From positions 1 to 48,248 of the forward strand of contig NZ_CAUDZA010000015.1 of assembly GCF_958453765.1 (NCBI RefSeq): DNA of 48,248 bases, given 5' to 3'. Numbering within the stretch: position 1 is the stretch's first letter; each line of letters begins with the position of its first letter. Shown here one piece after another: positions 33,202 to 41,393 of the stretch. The notes beneath the pieces were generated by a model that made no database searches, was not told the origin of the DNA, and was given only the letters and a program-made list of their open reading frames with translations. Source of the stretch: Phascolarctobacterium_A succinatutens_B (GTDB lineage: Bacteria; Bacillota; Negativicutes; Acidaminococcales; Acidaminococcaceae). The position numbers and the translations under genes were made by a program.

Positions 33202-33681
33202 ATGTCTATAGAAAAGGTTCGTACATACTTGAAACAATTTAATGCAGATAATCGTATCATAGAGTTTGCAACCTCCAGCGCTACCGTAGAGCTGGCAGCA
33301 CAGGCAGCAGGCTGTGAGCCTGCGCGCATTGCCAAAACCCTTTCCTTTAAGCTGCATGATGACAGTGTTATCCTCATTGTTACTGCAGGCGATGCCAAGG
33401 TAGATAACGCCAAGTACAAGCATTTCTTCGGCTGCAAGGCCAAAATGCTGACTGCTGACGAGGTAGAACCGGATATCGGCCACGCTATCGGCGGCGTCTG
33501 CCCCTTCGGCATCAACGACGGCGTTAAGGTTTATCTTGACGTTTCCCTCAAACGCTTTGTAACCTTCTTCCCTGCCTGCGGCAGCCACAACAGCGCTATT
33601 GAGCTTACTCCGAACGAATTGGAGCAGTACAGCGCCAACTGCCAGGGCTGGGTAGATTTGTGCAAGGGCTGGCAGGAATAA
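33202..33681 (+). CDS. YbaK/EbsC-family aminoacyl-tRNA deacylase
   Basis: Members of this family remove wrongly attached amino acids from tRNA, for example Cys or Ala from tRNA-Pro. The 159-residue protein has the fold landmarks EPARIAKTLSFKL near residue 39 with the conserved Lys, DAKVDNAKYKHFFG near 64, and a GGVCPFGI loop near 97 that shapes the substrate pocket. Which aminoacyl-tRNA it edits cannot be read from the sequence. GGGAGG precedes the ATG. It is the last gene before a double terminator. Confidence 0.85.
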   Translation: MSIEKVRTYLKQFNADNRIIEFATSSATVELAAQAAGCEPARIAKTLSFKLHDDSVILIVTAGDAKVDNAKYKHFFGCKAKMLTADEVEPDIGHAIGGVCPFGINDGVKVYLDVSLKRFVTFFPACGSHNSAIELTPNELEQYSANCQGWVDLCKGWQE

Positions 33682-33714
33682 GCCTTTATAACAACATCAA
33701 ATTCAATCTTTAAT

Positions 33715-33746
33715 ACGCAGCAGATTCAGCGTCCGCTGCGTTTTTT
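33715..33746 (+). terminator. Terminator after the YbaK-family gene
   Basis: ACGCAGC (33715-33721) pairs with GCTGCGT (33735-33741), followed by a run of six T. Confidence 0.75.
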
Positions 33747-33752
33747 ACGCAT

Positions 33753-33805
33753 AAAAAGACCTCCTGTAAGCAGATTTTTTCAACTGTTTACAGGAGGTCA
33801 TTTTT
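33753..33805. terminator. Bidirectional terminator between convergent units
   Basis: GACCTCCTGTAA (33758-33769) pairs with TTACAGGAGGTC (33788-33799), with A and T runs on both sides. It ends both the plus-strand YbaK unit and the minus-strand redox operon. Confidence 0.8.
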
Positions 33806-33830
33806 CATATGCTTGTAAATTTTTCACAAG

Positions 33831-34406
33831 CTATTTTTTCATTTTGCAAATCATCTGCGTCATAGTACCCATCGGGCAAAAGGTACACCAGGTTCTCGGC
33901 TTGAACAGCGCCATTACTGCCAAGCCAAGCAGCATAGAGGTCAGCATTACGCTGTAAAAGCCAAAGGCATACTGCGCAACCCACGCCGAAGAGCTGCCGG
34001 CAGTGTAGGCCCACGCCCAAGGAAGCTTAAACGTCCAGAGCAGCGTCACAACCTCACGCAGAGACTGCGCCTGCGTTGCTACAAGATAAGTCTGCCACAG
34101 CATGTTGCCAAACATAGCCATAAAGAAGCACAGAAAGCCGAAGCGGAACCATTTGGCGACCAAAAGCTCCGGCGTAGCGCGATTACGTGACCACTTCCAC
34201 TCGCCGCCCAGCTTTGCCAGCAGCAAGCCGCGTCCGCAGTAACGGTTGCAGAACAGCTTGTTGCCGCCAAACAGTGCCAACAAAACAGGCACCATAAAAT
34301 CAATCATTCCCAGCCAGGCAAAAAGGATATTGAAAAAGCCCAGGACAAAAAAAATTATCGGCCATAGCCAAAGATAATCATACCAATGCTGCGTTTTTTT
34401 AGCCAT
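33831..34406 (-). CDS. Membrane Fe-S protein, NapH/YccM-like
   Basis: The 191-residue protein has about four to five membrane spans and two cytosolic Cys motifs, NRYCGRGLL near residue 54 and WCTFCPMGTM near the C-terminus, as in membrane proteins that pass electrons between the quinone pool and Fe-S partners (NapH, YccM, RnfE-like domains). It is shorter than NapH and lacks the usual C-terminal ferredoxin domain, but a separate ferredoxin gene lies just upstream and overlaps it by eight bases (ATGGCTAA), so together they make up the same parts. Confidence 0.7.
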   Translation of the reverse strand: MAKKTQHWYDYLWLWPIIFFVLGFFNILFAWLGMIDFMVPVLLALFGGNKLFCNRYCGRGLLLAKLGGEWKWSRNRATPELLVAKWFRFGFLCFFMAMFGNMLWQTYLVATQAQSLREVVTLLWTFKLPWAWAYTAGSSSAWVAQYAFGFYSVMLTSMLLGLAVMALFKPRTWCTFCPMGTMTQMICKMKK

Positions 34407-34590
34407 CTGTTGCCACCCTGATGCTGCCTGCAGGACAGGTCTTGGCGCAGAGGCCGCAACCAACGCAGCGCTCCTTGTCTACCCTTGCGAAGCATCCCTT
34501 ATATACACTTATCGCCTGACGCGGGCACACCTGCGTGCAGGCACCGCAGGAAACGCATCTGTCCTCGTTTACCAACGCAAATCTTTTCAT
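34399..34590 (-). CDS. Two-cluster [4Fe-4S] ferredoxin
   Basis: The 63-residue protein has two complete cluster motifs, CVSCGACTQVCP (residues 12-23) and CVGCGLCAKTCP (42-53), so it can bind two [4Fe-4S] clusters and carry low-potential electrons. The ATG at 34590 is 15 bp after the thioredoxin reductase fusion, and the stop overlaps the start of the membrane Fe-S gene. The three genes therefore look like one electron path. Confidence 0.85.
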   Translation of the reverse strand: MKRFALVNEDRCVSCGACTQVCPRQAISVYKGCFARVDKERCVGCGLCAKTCPAGSIRVATDG

Positions 34591-34605
34591 AACGCCACAC
34601 GTCCT

Positions 34606-35868
34606 TTAACGCAAATACGCAAGCGCGCTCTGAGCCGCAATAGCGCCGTCATTAGTAGCCGTCACAACCTGACGCAGCACCTTGTCGCACACGTCACCGG
34701 CGCCATACACACCGGGAATTGCAGTTGACATATCGCTGTGCACAACAAGATAGCCCTTGTCATTGGTAATACCCAAATCACGGCAGAACTCTGTAACAGG
34801 ATCCGCGCCGATATACGGGAATACGCCTTTTGCAAGCATCGTTTCTGTTGCTCCCGTCTGTTTGTTGAGCACCTTGAGGCCCGCAACGCGATTATTTTCG
34901 ATAATAACCTCCTGCGGTACACGCCATGTCAACACCTCAATCTTCGGATTAGCAGCCACCTTATCCTGCGTAATCTGCTCTGCGCTGATGACATCACGGC
35001 GCGCCAGAATCGTAACCTTCGATGCAAATTCCGCAAGATACAGTGATTCCTCAAAGGCAGCATTGCCTGCACCCACGATAATCACCGGCTTATTGCGGTA
35101 GAACGCCGCATCGCAGACAGCACAGAAACTGATGCCGCGGCCGATCATCTCCTGCTCACCGGGAATATTCAGCAAGCGCTCCACTGTACCGGTAGCGATA
35201 ATCACAGCAGGCGCCGTAAACTCCGCACCGCTTTCACAGCGCACACGTCGTTCCGTTCCCTCAATCTCCAGCGCTGCAACCTTCTCATAAAGATAGGACG
35301 TGCCCAAAGCCATCGCCTGCTCATAAATATCGTAGGCCAGCTGTGAGCCATTGACGTTCTTGATACCGGGCCAGTTTTCAATCTCAAAGGTTTTTATCAG
35401 CTTGCCGCCGGGAGCGAAGGATTCCAGCACCAAAGTCTTCAAGCCAGCGCGGCGCGCATAAACAGCTGCCGTCAGGCCGGCAGCACCGCCGCCGATAATA
35501 ATCAGATCATAGCTTCTATCGGGAGCCTGCTCCACCGGCGGCTCGTTGCCCAACAGCTTTTCCAGTCTTGCCTGCAGGCGCTCCTTCGGCAGAAAGCCGG
35601 CATAGCGCGAAGCAACCTCGCCGTTTTTAATAAAGAACAGACCGGGAATAATGGTTATGTCCATTTCCTCCGTCAGCTCCGGCTCCTTATCTATATCAAT
35701 CTTGACGATGTCTATACGCTCGCCCATCTCCTTAGAAATATCCTCCAGCACGTAACTGAGCATCTTACAAGGACCACACCAGGTCGCATAAAAATCTGCC
35801 AAAAACGTTTTCTTCTCGGCCAGCATCTGCTTGAACTCTGCAGCCGTCGGGTTTACAATAATCGCCAT
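34606..35868 (-). CDS. Thioredoxin-thioredoxin reductase fusion
   Basis: One 420-residue chain holds a thioredoxin domain (residues about 1-108, active site WCGPC with C31 and C34) and a thioredoxin reductase (about 118-420). The reductase part has an FAD motif GGGAAGLTAA near 126, a redox CAVC at 249-252, an NADPH motif GAGNAAFEE near 266 and GDVCD near 395. The known Mycobacterium leprae fusion has the opposite order, reductase first. Reduced thioredoxin would be regenerated within the chain or dimer. AGGAGG lies ten bases before the ATG. It follows the DUF134-NifX gene by about 50 bp in the same operon. Confidence 0.9.
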   Translation of the reverse strand: MAIIVNPTAAEFKQMLAEKKTFLADFYATWCGPCKMLSYVLEDISKEMGERIDIVKIDIDKEPELTEEMDITIIPGLFFIKNGEVASRYAGFLPKERLQARLEKLLGNEPPVEQAPDRSYDLIIIGGGAAGLTAAVYARRAGLKTLVLESFAPGGKLIKTFEIENWPGIKNVNGSQLAYDIYEQAMALGTSYLYEKVAALEIEGTERRVRCESGAEFTAPAVIIATGTVERLLNIPGEQEMIGRGISFCAVCDAAFYRNKPVIIVGAGNAAFEESLYLAEFASKVTILARRDVISAEQITQDKVAANPKIEVLTWRVPQEVIIENNRVAGLKVLNKQTGATETMLAKGVFPYIGADPVTEFCRDLGITNDKGYLVVHSDMSTAIPGVYGAGDVCDKVLRQVVTATNDGAIAAQSALAYLR

Positions 35869-35915
35869 TTAAATCAGGCCTCCTTTGCGATGAAGTTTTC
35901 GTAGTTTATCTTATA

Positions 35916-36668
35916 TCAGTGATGTCCGCCGCAGCCATGCTCGTGACCCTCGCCGTGCTCACCGTGGTGATTGCATTTAACAGCGGGGTTGTAGTCCAAA
36001 TTACCTGCCAGCAAAGCCTCTACCGCTGCGTCTGCGCTGCCGCTTACGCCGCCGTACAGCTTAATGCCTGCAGCAGCCAGCGCCATCTGCGCCCCGCCGC
36101 CGATACCGCCGCAAATCAGAACGTCTGCCTTCAGCGCGGCCAATACACCTGCCAAAGCACCATGACCTTGGCCGTTGGTATCCACAACCTCGGACGCAAC
36201 AACTTTGCCGTCCTGCACATCATAAACCTTAAACTCCTCGGTATGTCCGAAATGTTGAAAAATCTCGCCGTTTTCATAGGTTACTGCAATTCTCATGATA
36301 TCTTCTCCCTTTTCCTTGTATTTTTCATATAATTTTTGCTTAAAGCAATCCACGCAGCCGCAGCCTGTACTGCTGCCGTTACAGAGCCGGAAATCGCCGC
36401 CTTCGATACGCAGCGGCCGTCCTTCTACAACAAAATCCGCCAGCTTCTTGCGCGCCGTTTCGTAAATGCGCTGCACTGTCGTCCGCGCAATCTGCATAAA
36501 GGCCGCGCACTGCTCCTGACTCATGCCGCGCCTGTCAATCAGGCGAATCGTTTCATATTCGTCAACAGTAAGAACAATCGGCTCCTGCTCTGCATTATTG
36601 TTTTGCGGTAAAAACTCCAGCGTTTGCGGATAATGGCAAACCTTTCTGCATTTCACTTTTCTAGGCAT
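35916..36668 (-). CDS. DUF134 HTH protein fused to NifX/NifB-type cofactor-binding domain
   Basis: The 250-residue protein joins a DUF134 (UPF0251) domain (residues about 1-90, sigma-like helix-turn-helix around MSQEQCAAFMQIARTTVQRI) through a Cys-rich linker (CNGSSTGCGCVDC) to a dinitrogenase iron-molybdenum cofactor type domain (about 125-235, MRIAVTYENGEIFQHFGHTEEF and ICGGIGGGAQMAL). A His-rich tail (HHGEHGEGHEHGCGGHH) ends it. Such proteins are thought to bind metal clusters; the HTH suggests gene control. RBS GAGGAGG precedes the ATG. It leads the redox operon and could regulate it through the palindrome in its own promoter. Confidence 0.85.
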   Translation of the reverse strand: MPRKVKCRKVCHYPQTLEFLPQNNNAEQEPIVLTVDEYETIRLIDRRGMSQEQCAAFMQIARTTVQRIYETARKKLADFVVEGRPLRIEGGDFRLCNGSSTGCGCVDCFKQKLYEKYKEKGEDIMRIAVTYENGEIFQHFGHTEEFKVYDVQDGKVVASEVVDTNGQGHGALAGVLAALKADVLICGGIGGGAQMALAAAGIKLYGGVSGSADAAVEALLAGNLDYNPAVKCNHHGEHGEGHEHGCGGHH

Positions 36669-36691
36669 CTGATTTCCTCCTCTCTAAGTCC

Positions 36692-36720
36692 ATTATATAA
36701 GCGAAACGGGCATATGTCAA
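36692..36720 (-). promoter_or_regulatory. Consensus promoter of the redox/metal operon
   Basis: The minus strand has TTGACA (36720-36715), a 17-base spacer and TATAAT (36697-36692), a perfect match to the sigma-70/SigA consensus. Confidence 0.85.
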
Positions 36721-36741
36721 TTATATTTTTGACATATGCCC
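36708..36741. promoter_or_regulatory. Perfect 13-bp palindrome over the -35 box, likely operator
   Basis: GGGCATATGTCAA (36708-36720) is the exact inverted copy of TTGACATATGCCC (36729-36741), with 8 AT-rich bases between. One arm contains the -35 box. There is no T run after it, so it is not a terminator. A dimeric repressor bound here would block the promoter. Confidence 0.65.
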
Positions 36742-36767
36742 ATTTAAATTTTACACCAGCAAATATT

Positions 36768-37285
36768 CTACTCTTCTTCCAGATAAAATTCCCACGCACA
36801 GCCGTCAGGACTTTCCGTACAATCAGGGAAGCAGCTCAGGCAACGGCATTTAATGCGCGCGTCAATCGTAGCTGCAAAGCCGCTGTATTCGTAAATGCCG
36901 ACCGATTTGCAAGGATGATACGGCATACCCTTGCGGCTGCGCGCCGTCTGCACACGGCAGTCGCGGTTGCGGTAAACAAGACTGTTGCCTTCACGAATGC
37001 ATTCATGCTCGTTCAAATTGCCGTAAAAGCGATAGTGCAACGCCTGCTCCAAGCCCTCTAAGCCGGGATTCTCCGGCAGCTGCAAAACTCCTTGATGCGC
37101 TTGGCTTCAATCACAGTAAAGCGCTTCCATGCCTCCTCATCATGGTACATGGCCTCTGCCATGCCTGATTTGCGTTCAATCGACTGGAACCAAACGCCGT
37201 CATGCGCCAGCCAGTTTTTCGCATAAAGCTCAATCAGCTCCAAAAGCTGTTCTTTGCTCAGCTCTGCAAGATATTTATTGTACAT
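36768..37285 (-). pseudogene. DUF6125-like protein, split by a single-base frameshift
   Basis: The first segment (37285 to about 37087) begins YNKYLAELSKEQLLELIELY and ends ...IKEF. The second (about 37085 to 36768) continues LQLPENPGLEGLEQALHYRF to a Cys-rich end (CRCLSCFPDCTESPDGCAWEF). Joined, they give about 172 residues and resemble the DUF6125 family, whose Cys/His set suggests a metal or cluster site. The break is at a run of four A (37084-37087, T on the coding strand); a fifth base would restore the frame. It could be a true mutation or a sequence error. RBS and start at 37285 look normal. Confidence 0.7.
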
Positions 37286-37319
37286 GATGAATAACCTCCT
37301 TTGTGGGGGGATTGTAATT

Positions 37320-38435
37320 TTAAAACAACGGTTTCATCTTTCCTTCTTTATCATCCAAGCACCTCTCCGCCATCTCTTTCAACGTATACTCTTCAAGATG
37401 CTCAAAGAAAAATGCCCGCTTAGGATTTAGCGGTAGCGACTTGCTCACCGCCACGTTATATTCTGCTCCCTTGGCAAAGTCTGTTGTCAAAAGCTCCGCC
37501 TTGTCCTTAACCTGCGCCAGCAATTCCGCTCCGGCTTCACTGTTCACCAGCACCAGCGTAACGCCCTTATCATCATCAAATTCCGGGTACTGTTTATCAA
37601 TGCCCCAATAATCGGCAATCGTGATATCCGCCAGGCTGCGCTTATTATTAAACGCGCACTCACCGCAGGACGGACGTATGCTGATATTATTCAGGAAAAG
37701 GCGCATATAGGTTTCCTGCCGCTTGCTTGCGCCAAAGCGCTGATGCTCGGTAAAGAACAAGGTCTCGCCCTGCTTCCAACCCTTCGCCTTATCGCGGAAT
37801 TTCACCTGCACAACAGGCTCGCCTGCCTCCTGCGCCAGCTCCCGCAAATGCTTTTGATAAACCTTGGGACTAGGCACACCATGACAAACAACATCAACCG
37901 TCAAAAGATTCTCCGACGGCTTTACCATATATCTTTTCAGACCGGCAATCTGGCACGGCGTACCGCTGAACAGAACCTTTCTGCCTGCACGTAAAATTTG
38001 CCGTACCTCACTGTAAATCTTGCCGATTTTGCTCTGTACATACTTCGAACCGCGCAGCTTAGGCAACTCGTCAAGGCTGTTCACCAACACATGCTGCACA
38101 TTAAGCTGCTCATCCAGCGCAGCGCCGACCACAACGCCTCCCTGCTGCAGGATTTCTTCGGCAAAAAGCGTAAACATTCCTCCGCTGGAGCTGGTAAAGC
38201 GCACAGCATCATCGTTATTCTTGGCGCCATACACAGCAAGCAGCTCATGCTGCTGTGGCTTGTGCAGCATAGGGCAGACATTTTCACATAAACCGCAATC
38301 CATACACATTTCTTCGTTGATCTTGGGATACAAAAAGCCTTCCTCGTCCGCAGTCATTCTTATACATCCACGCGGGCAGATATTGGCGCAGGCACTGCAG
38401 CCTGTACAGTTTTGTTTGCTGCTCAGCTCAATCAT
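37320..38435 (-). CDS. FrhB-like Fe-S flavoprotein (F420 hydrogenase/dehydrogenase beta family)
   Basis: The 371-residue protein has two N-terminal [4Fe-4S] motifs (CTGCSACANICP near residue 10 and CMDCGLCENVCP near 44). The FrhB/FdhB N- and C-terminal domains follow, with SSSGGMFTLFAE near 83, FSGTPCQIAGLKRY near 156, VDVVCHGVPSP near 180 and RPSCGECAF near 255. In bacteria without F420 such proteins act as flavin-dependent ferredoxin-linked reductases, often near polysaccharide genes; the substrate here is unknown. An extended -10 (TGATATAAT) lies near 38516-38524 on the minus strand. It is transcribed ahead of the DUF6125-like gene. Confidence 0.75.
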   Translation of the reverse strand: MIELSSKQNCTGCSACANICPRGCIRMTADEEGFLYPKINEEMCMDCGLCENVCPMLHKPQQHELLAVYGAKNNDDAVRFTSSSGGMFTLFAEEILQQGGVVVGAALDEQLNVQHVLVNSLDELPKLRGSKYVQSKIGKIYSEVRQILRAGRKVLFSGTPCQIAGLKRYMVKPSENLLTVDVVCHGVPSPKVYQKHLRELAQEAGEPVVQVKFRDKAKGWKQGETLFFTEHQRFGASKRQETYMRLFLNNISIRPSCGECAFNNKRSLADITIADYWGIDKQYPEFDDDKGVTLVLVNSEAGAELLAQVKDKAELLTTDFAKGAEYNVAVSKSLPLNPKRAFFFEHLEEYTLKEMAERCLDDKEGKMKPLF

Positions 38436-38565
38436 GTCTTTAACCTCCCTATTGCTATCGCTTGTTATAACGTTTATTTCGGCGTAAAGCTCCGCTTAAG
38501 TGATTTTTCTTTTATTATATCACAAAAAAGCCCTCTTGCTTGCACTATCTGCGATTCTGTCACTA

Positions 38566-38602
38566 TGCGCTGACGCTGCTTGACAGCGTAATTTCTAGCG
38601 CA
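38566..38602. repeat. Nested hairpin upstream of the FrhB-like gene
   Basis: TGCGCT at the left end pairs with AGCGCA at the right end, enclosing a second stem ACGCTG-CTTGA-CAGCGT. There is no T run on either strand, so it is not a terminator. It lies upstream of the likely promoter of the FrhB-like gene, between two minus-strand genes. Confidence 0.4.
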
Positions 38603-38650
38603 CAAAAACAGAGCTGACTTTCGCAATTCGCCAAAGTCAGCTCTTATTTT
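38602..38650. terminator. Terminator after the UvrA paralogue
   Basis: AGAGCTGACTTT (38610-38621) pairs with AAAGTCAGCTCT (38633-38644); the minus strand continues with GTTTTTG and the plus strand with TATTTTTT. Confidence 0.8.
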
Positions 38651-38679
38651 TTACTATTCTCTTGCCAATCCAATCTTAC

Positions 38680-41163
38680 TCACAAAAATCTGCCGGTAAT
38701 GCTGTTTGCGTTTGCCTTAATCTCCGCCGGCGTTCCGCAAGCCACAATGCGTCCGCCTGCATCACCGCCGCCAGGTCCCATATCGATAATATAGTCAGCG
38801 TTACGAATAACGTCTAAATCATGCTCAATGACAATAACCGTTGCCCCATTATCCAAAAGTGCCTGAAAAACCTCCAGCAGCACCTGCACATTCAAAGGAT
38901 GCAGACCAATCGAAGGCTCATCAAAAACAAAGACAGAATCATGCTGCGTTCTTCCGATTTCGCTGGCCAGCTTCAAGCGCTGCGCTTCACCGCCCGATAA
39001 GCCGGGAGTTTCCTCACCCAGCGTTAAATAGCCAAGACCAAGCTGACGCAGAACATTCAGCTTTTGGCTGATGCCTTTCATATTTTTACAGAACTCAAGA
39101 GCAGTATTTACGTCCATAGCCATCAACTCCGGCAGCGAAGCACTCTCCCCCGCCTCGTTCGTCAGCCTGATATCATAGGCCGCCTTCGCGTACCGCGAAC
39201 CGCGGCAGTCCGGGCAGGGTATATCCACGTCCGGCAAAAATTGTACGTCCAAACTGACAACGCCTGTTCCGTCACAGCCTTGGCAGCGAAGTGAGCCTGT
39301 GTTGTATGAAAAAGCACCGGCCTTATATTCATGTGCTTTGGCTTCCGGCAATTTGGCGTAGAGCTTACGCAAATCATCATGAATGCCTGCATAGGTAGCG
39401 ACAGTAGAACGGACGTTGATTCCGATAGGTGTCGCATCAATTAGCTTAACGTGCTCAATCCCCTCAGCATTAACGGCACGGATATGCTCAGGCAGCGTCT
39501 TGCCGTCAATCGCCGCAGCCAGCGCAGGCACAAGGCTTTCCAAAACCATTGTGGTTTTACCGGAACCCGATACGCCGGTAACAACTGTCAGCCTGCCCTT
39601 CGGAATATCTATTTTCAACGGTTTAACGGTATGTATCGATGCGGTAGCAAGATGAATGGTGCCGTCAGCAAACAGCTCCTGCTTACGAGCGCAGCTTTTC
39701 CGCTTTGCCGCTGCCTTTCCGGCAAGGAACGGGCCGATTTGCGAAGCAGGATTTGCTTCTATCTCCGCTATTGTTCCCTGCGCAATTACATGGCCGCCGC
39801 CGGCGCCTGCCTGCGTTCCCATTTCCACAAGCCAGTCCGCCTCCTGCAAAATCTGCGTATCATGGTCCACAAGGATTACAGAGTTACCGTCTGCCACCAG
39901 GTCATGCATTACGCCGGTCAGTCCCACGATATTGGAAGGATGCAGACCGATTGACGGCTCATCCAGCACATAAAGAACTCCGGTAGTACGATTGCGGACA
40001 GCACGCGCCAGCTGCATCCGCTGCCTCTCTCCCGTAGAGAGCGTAGCAGCGGAGCGGTCAAGCGTAAGATAACCTAATCCCAAATCCATTAACCGCTTTG
40101 CTGTGCCGGTAAATGCTTCGCAGATGCGTTCCGCCATCGGATGCATTGCCTCCGGCAGGCTTTCGGGAACACGCTGCACCCATGTCACAAGCTGTGCCAA
40201 CGTCATGCTGCAGGCCTCGTCCAGCGAAATCCCCAACAGCTCCGGCGCACGCGCAGCTACGGAAAGACGCGTACCGTGGCAGTCGGGGCAGATATCTTCC
40301 TTCAAAAACTTTTCTACGCGCTTCATGCCCTTTTCATCTTTTACCTTAGGCAACGCATTTTCGACTGTATAAACAGCGTTGAAGTAGGTAAAATCAAGCT
40401 CAGCAAAATCGTTGGAGTTGCTTTTCTTCGGATGGTAGAGAATATGCTTCTTTTCAGCAGGACCGTGATAAACGATATCCTTCTCCTGCTCCGTCAGCTC
40501 GCGAAAAGGCACATCTATACGCACACCCATCTCCTTGCAGACATCCGTCATCAGTGACCACATCAGGCTGTTCCACGGCGCAACTGCGCCTTGCTCGATT
40601 GTAAGCGATTCATCCGGCACCAACGTGCTTAAATCTACCGTACGGACGCTGCCGGTACCGCCGCAGGTTTTGCAGGCGCCCTGCGAATTGAAGGCCAGTT
40701 CCTCGGCAGACGGCGCATAAAACTGTTCGCCGCACTCCGGGCAGGTCAGCTTCTTGCCTGCAGCAACCAAAAGCGTCGGCTCCAAATAATGTCCGTTGGG
40801 ACAGCGATGGCTGGCAAGACGCGAATACATCAGACGCAAGCTGCTCAGCAGCTCCGTGCCTGTGCCGAAGGTACTGCGGATTCCCGGCACACCGGGGCGT
40901 TGGTGCAGCGCCAAGGCAGCAGGAACATACAGCACCTCATCTACGGAAGCCTTGGCAGCCTGCGTCATGCGTCGGCGCGTATATGTCGAAAGCGCCTCCA
41001 GATAGCGGCGTGAGCCTTCGGCGTACAGCACGCCAAGCGCCAGGGATGATTTGCCGGATCCGGATACACCCGCAATGCCGACAATTTTCCCCAAGGGAAT
41101 ATCTATATCAATATTTTTCAGATTGTGGACCTTCGCTCCACGAATAAGCATTTTATCAATCAT
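38680..41163 (-). CDS. Short UvrA paralogue (class II UvrA-like ABC ATPase)
   Basis: The 827-residue protein has two ABC ATPase halves with Walker A motifs GVSGSGKSS near residue 33 and GVSGSGKTT near 541. The signatures are LSTGERQR and LSGGEAQR, and Walker B sites VLDEPSIGLHP and VFDEPSIGLHP follow. Zinc-type Cys pairs are at CPECGEQF, CKTCGG, CPDCHG, CQGCDG and CPDCRG. It is about 110 residues shorter than canonical UvrA, mainly in the N-terminal insertion region that binds UvrB, as in UvrA2/DrrC-like proteins that act in damage tolerance or drug resistance. AGGAG precedes the ATG. It is a single-gene unit. Confidence 0.85.
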   Translation of the reverse strand: MIDKMLIRGAKVHNLKNIDIDIPLGKIVGIAGVSGSGKSSLALGVLYAEGSRRYLEALSTYTRRRMTQAAKASVDEVLYVPAALALHQRPGVPGIRSTFGTGTELLSSLRLMYSRLASHRCPNGHYLEPTLLVAAGKKLTCPECGEQFYAPSAEELAFNSQGACKTCGGTGSVRTVDLSTLVPDESLTIEQGAVAPWNSLMWSLMTDVCKEMGVRIDVPFRELTEQEKDIVYHGPAEKKHILYHPKKSNSNDFAELDFTYFNAVYTVENALPKVKDEKGMKRVEKFLKEDICPDCHGTRLSVAARAPELLGISLDEACSMTLAQLVTWVQRVPESLPEAMHPMAERICEAFTGTAKRLMDLGLGYLTLDRSAATLSTGERQRMQLARAVRNRTTGVLYVLDEPSIGLHPSNIVGLTGVMHDLVADGNSVILVDHDTQILQEADWLVEMGTQAGAGGGHVIAQGTIAEIEANPASQIGPFLAGKAAAKRKSCARKQELFADGTIHLATASIHTVKPLKIDIPKGRLTVVTGVSGSGKTTMVLESLVPALAAAIDGKTLPEHIRAVNAEGIEHVKLIDATPIGINVRSTVATYAGIHDDLRKLYAKLPEAKAHEYKAGAFSYNTGSLRCQGCDGTGVVSLDVQFLPDVDIPCPDCRGSRYAKAAYDIRLTNEAGESASLPELMAMDVNTALEFCKNMKGISQKLNVLRQLGLGYLTLGEETPGLSGGEAQRLKLASEIGRTQHDSVFVFDEPSIGLHPLNVQVLLEVFQALLDNGATVIVIEHDLDVIRNADYIIDMGPGGGDAGGRIVACGTPAEIKANANSITGRFL

Positions 41164-41290
41164 TTTTTTGCTCCTGTATGAATTAAATTGCTTCTAAAAT
41201 ATACATGATATGTTTAATTTAGTCTAACACTATAACAATACAAGTGCAACTTGTGCGCAAGCTTTTTTATTCTTCAAATTTAAAGCGCGC
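41164..41290. other. Intergenic stretch without a gene
   Basis: Between the UvrA paralogue and the terminator of the RNA-repair operon the sequence is AT-rich. It should hold the promoter of the UvrA paralogue, but I see no convincing -35/-10 pair and no coding frame. Confidence 0.5.
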
Positions 41291-41330
41291 AAAAAAGCAT
41301 AATAAGCTGCATTATCACAGCTTATTATGC
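41291..41330 (-). terminator. Terminator of the RNA-repair operon
   Basis: GCATAATAAGCTG pairs perfectly with CAGCTTATTATGC (41318-41330 with 41297-41309), followed on the minus strand by TTTTTTG. Confidence 0.85.
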
Positions 41331-41393
41331 CTTTGTTATTTTTCTCATCTTATAAAACAGACTTCCGATTGCCTAAAAGTTTTATACGCAGGA

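Noticed and set aside
36708..36741. Terminator of the DUF6125-like gene
   Set aside because: The stem is strong but no T run follows on the minus strand and one arm holds a consensus -35 box, so an operator is more likely.
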